Assembly (NCBI GenBank): GCA_001564205.1
Contig: LKMY01000120.1
Span: 1 to 6,052 of the forward strand
Direction of reading: 5' to 3'
DNA: 6,052 nt
Origin: Nanohaloarchaea archaeon PL-Br10_U2g5
GTDB lineage: Archaea; Halobacteriota; Halobacteria; Halobacteriales; Haloferacaceae
This document shows positions 5,808 through 6,052 of the stretch, in pieces. The notes beneath the pieces are model-generated. The model saw only the letters and a program-made list of their open reading frames with translations, was not told where the DNA came from and searched no databases. A program made the translations under genes and the position numbers. Position 1 is the stretch's first letter. Every line of letters begins with the position of its first letter.

Positions 5808-6052
5808 TCAGAACTCGTCGAACCGCGACTGCTCAGCAGCCGCCAACACGTCGTCACACGTCGACCACGAGCGTCGCGCACAGTTCGGAACGTCGCCGTG
5901 GTCCGCAACGTACTCTCGGAGGAATGATCGGGTCGCCGGGTCGGCTGGATATCCGCTTCCGACGTCCGCGTAGTCGGGGTGCTCGGCGTCGACGGCCGCC
6001 ATTCGCTCATCGCGAGCCACCTTCGCGACGATACTCGCCGCGCCGACTACCG
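5808..6052 (-). CDS. rnhB: Ribonuclease HII, C-terminal fragment (gene continues past the right edge)
   Basis: RNase HII cleaves the RNA strand of RNA/DNA hybrids and nicks at single ribonucleotides in DNA. Only the last 80 residues are in the window. They begin VVGAASIVAKVARDERM, the family's conserved SIVAKVxRD motif, whose Asp (fragment residue 14) supplies the fourth acidic metal ligand of the active site. The archaeal-type GSGYPADPATRSFLREY (31-47) and PNCARRSWSTC (55-65) follow, ending DEF before the TGA. The GTG at 6020 is an internal Val, not the start, because the conserved motif is encoded upstream of it right up to the window edge. The catalytic Asp and Glu of the amino half must lie outside. 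The gene is convergent with secD, 38 bp apart. Confidence 0.93.
   Translation of the reverse strand, partial: VVGAASIVAKVARDERMAAVDAEHPDYADVGSGYPADPATRSFLREYVADHGDVPNCARRSWSTCDDVLAAAEQSRFDEF

Noticed and set aside
5808..6020. Complete 70-residue protein starting at GTG 6020
   Set aside because: The conserved RNase HII motif SIVAKV is encoded in the same frame upstream of this GTG, so the codon is an internal Val of a gene cut by the window edge.

Overview
The window is a piece of haloarchaeal chromosome (class Halobacteria; the genus cannot be fixed from this sequence alone). The evidence is GC-rich DNA coding for acidic proteins, an archaeal-order secF-secD pair, a haloarchaea-type DUF5812 protein, archaeal TATA boxes about 25-30 nt upstream of start codons (mostly leaderless genes), and an archaeal RNase HII.

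Layout from left to right. First comes a PiT-family anion (probably phosphate) permease on the + strand (94-1266). It converges, with only 27 bp between stops, on a cis-prenyltransferase-family protein on the - strand (1294-1932). A divergent intergenic region (1933-2123) then holds two back-to-back TATA boxes and a previously unnamed set of three tandem 25-bp direct repeats. Rightward from there run a four-helix membrane protein of unknown function (2124-2714) and, 13 bp later, a DUF5812 protein (2728-3198). A new promoter then drives secF (3296-4180) and secD (4180-5769), which overlap by one base and have a strong Shine-Dalgarno sequence for secD inside the end of secF. A T-run follows secD. 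The C-terminal part of rnhB (RNase HII) enters convergently from the right edge.

Functionally, SecF and SecD form the membrane accessory complex of the Sec translocon. The cis-prenyltransferase relative belongs to the family that makes polyprenyl/dolichol carriers for surface glycosylation, but it has lost the catalytic DGN motif while keeping much of the C-terminal isopentenyl-diphosphate site. That makes it look like a regulatory or partner subunit (NgBR/Nus1-like) rather than a stand-alone enzyme. The two proteins of unknown function between it and secFD are candidates for envelope-related roles by position only.

No mobile element, CRISPR array, tRNA or rRNA is visible. The region looks like ordinary core chromosome; the points worth a second look are the degenerate prenyltransferase, the 25-bp repeats at the divergent promoter, the altered PiT signature motifs and the lone cysteine pair in SecD.
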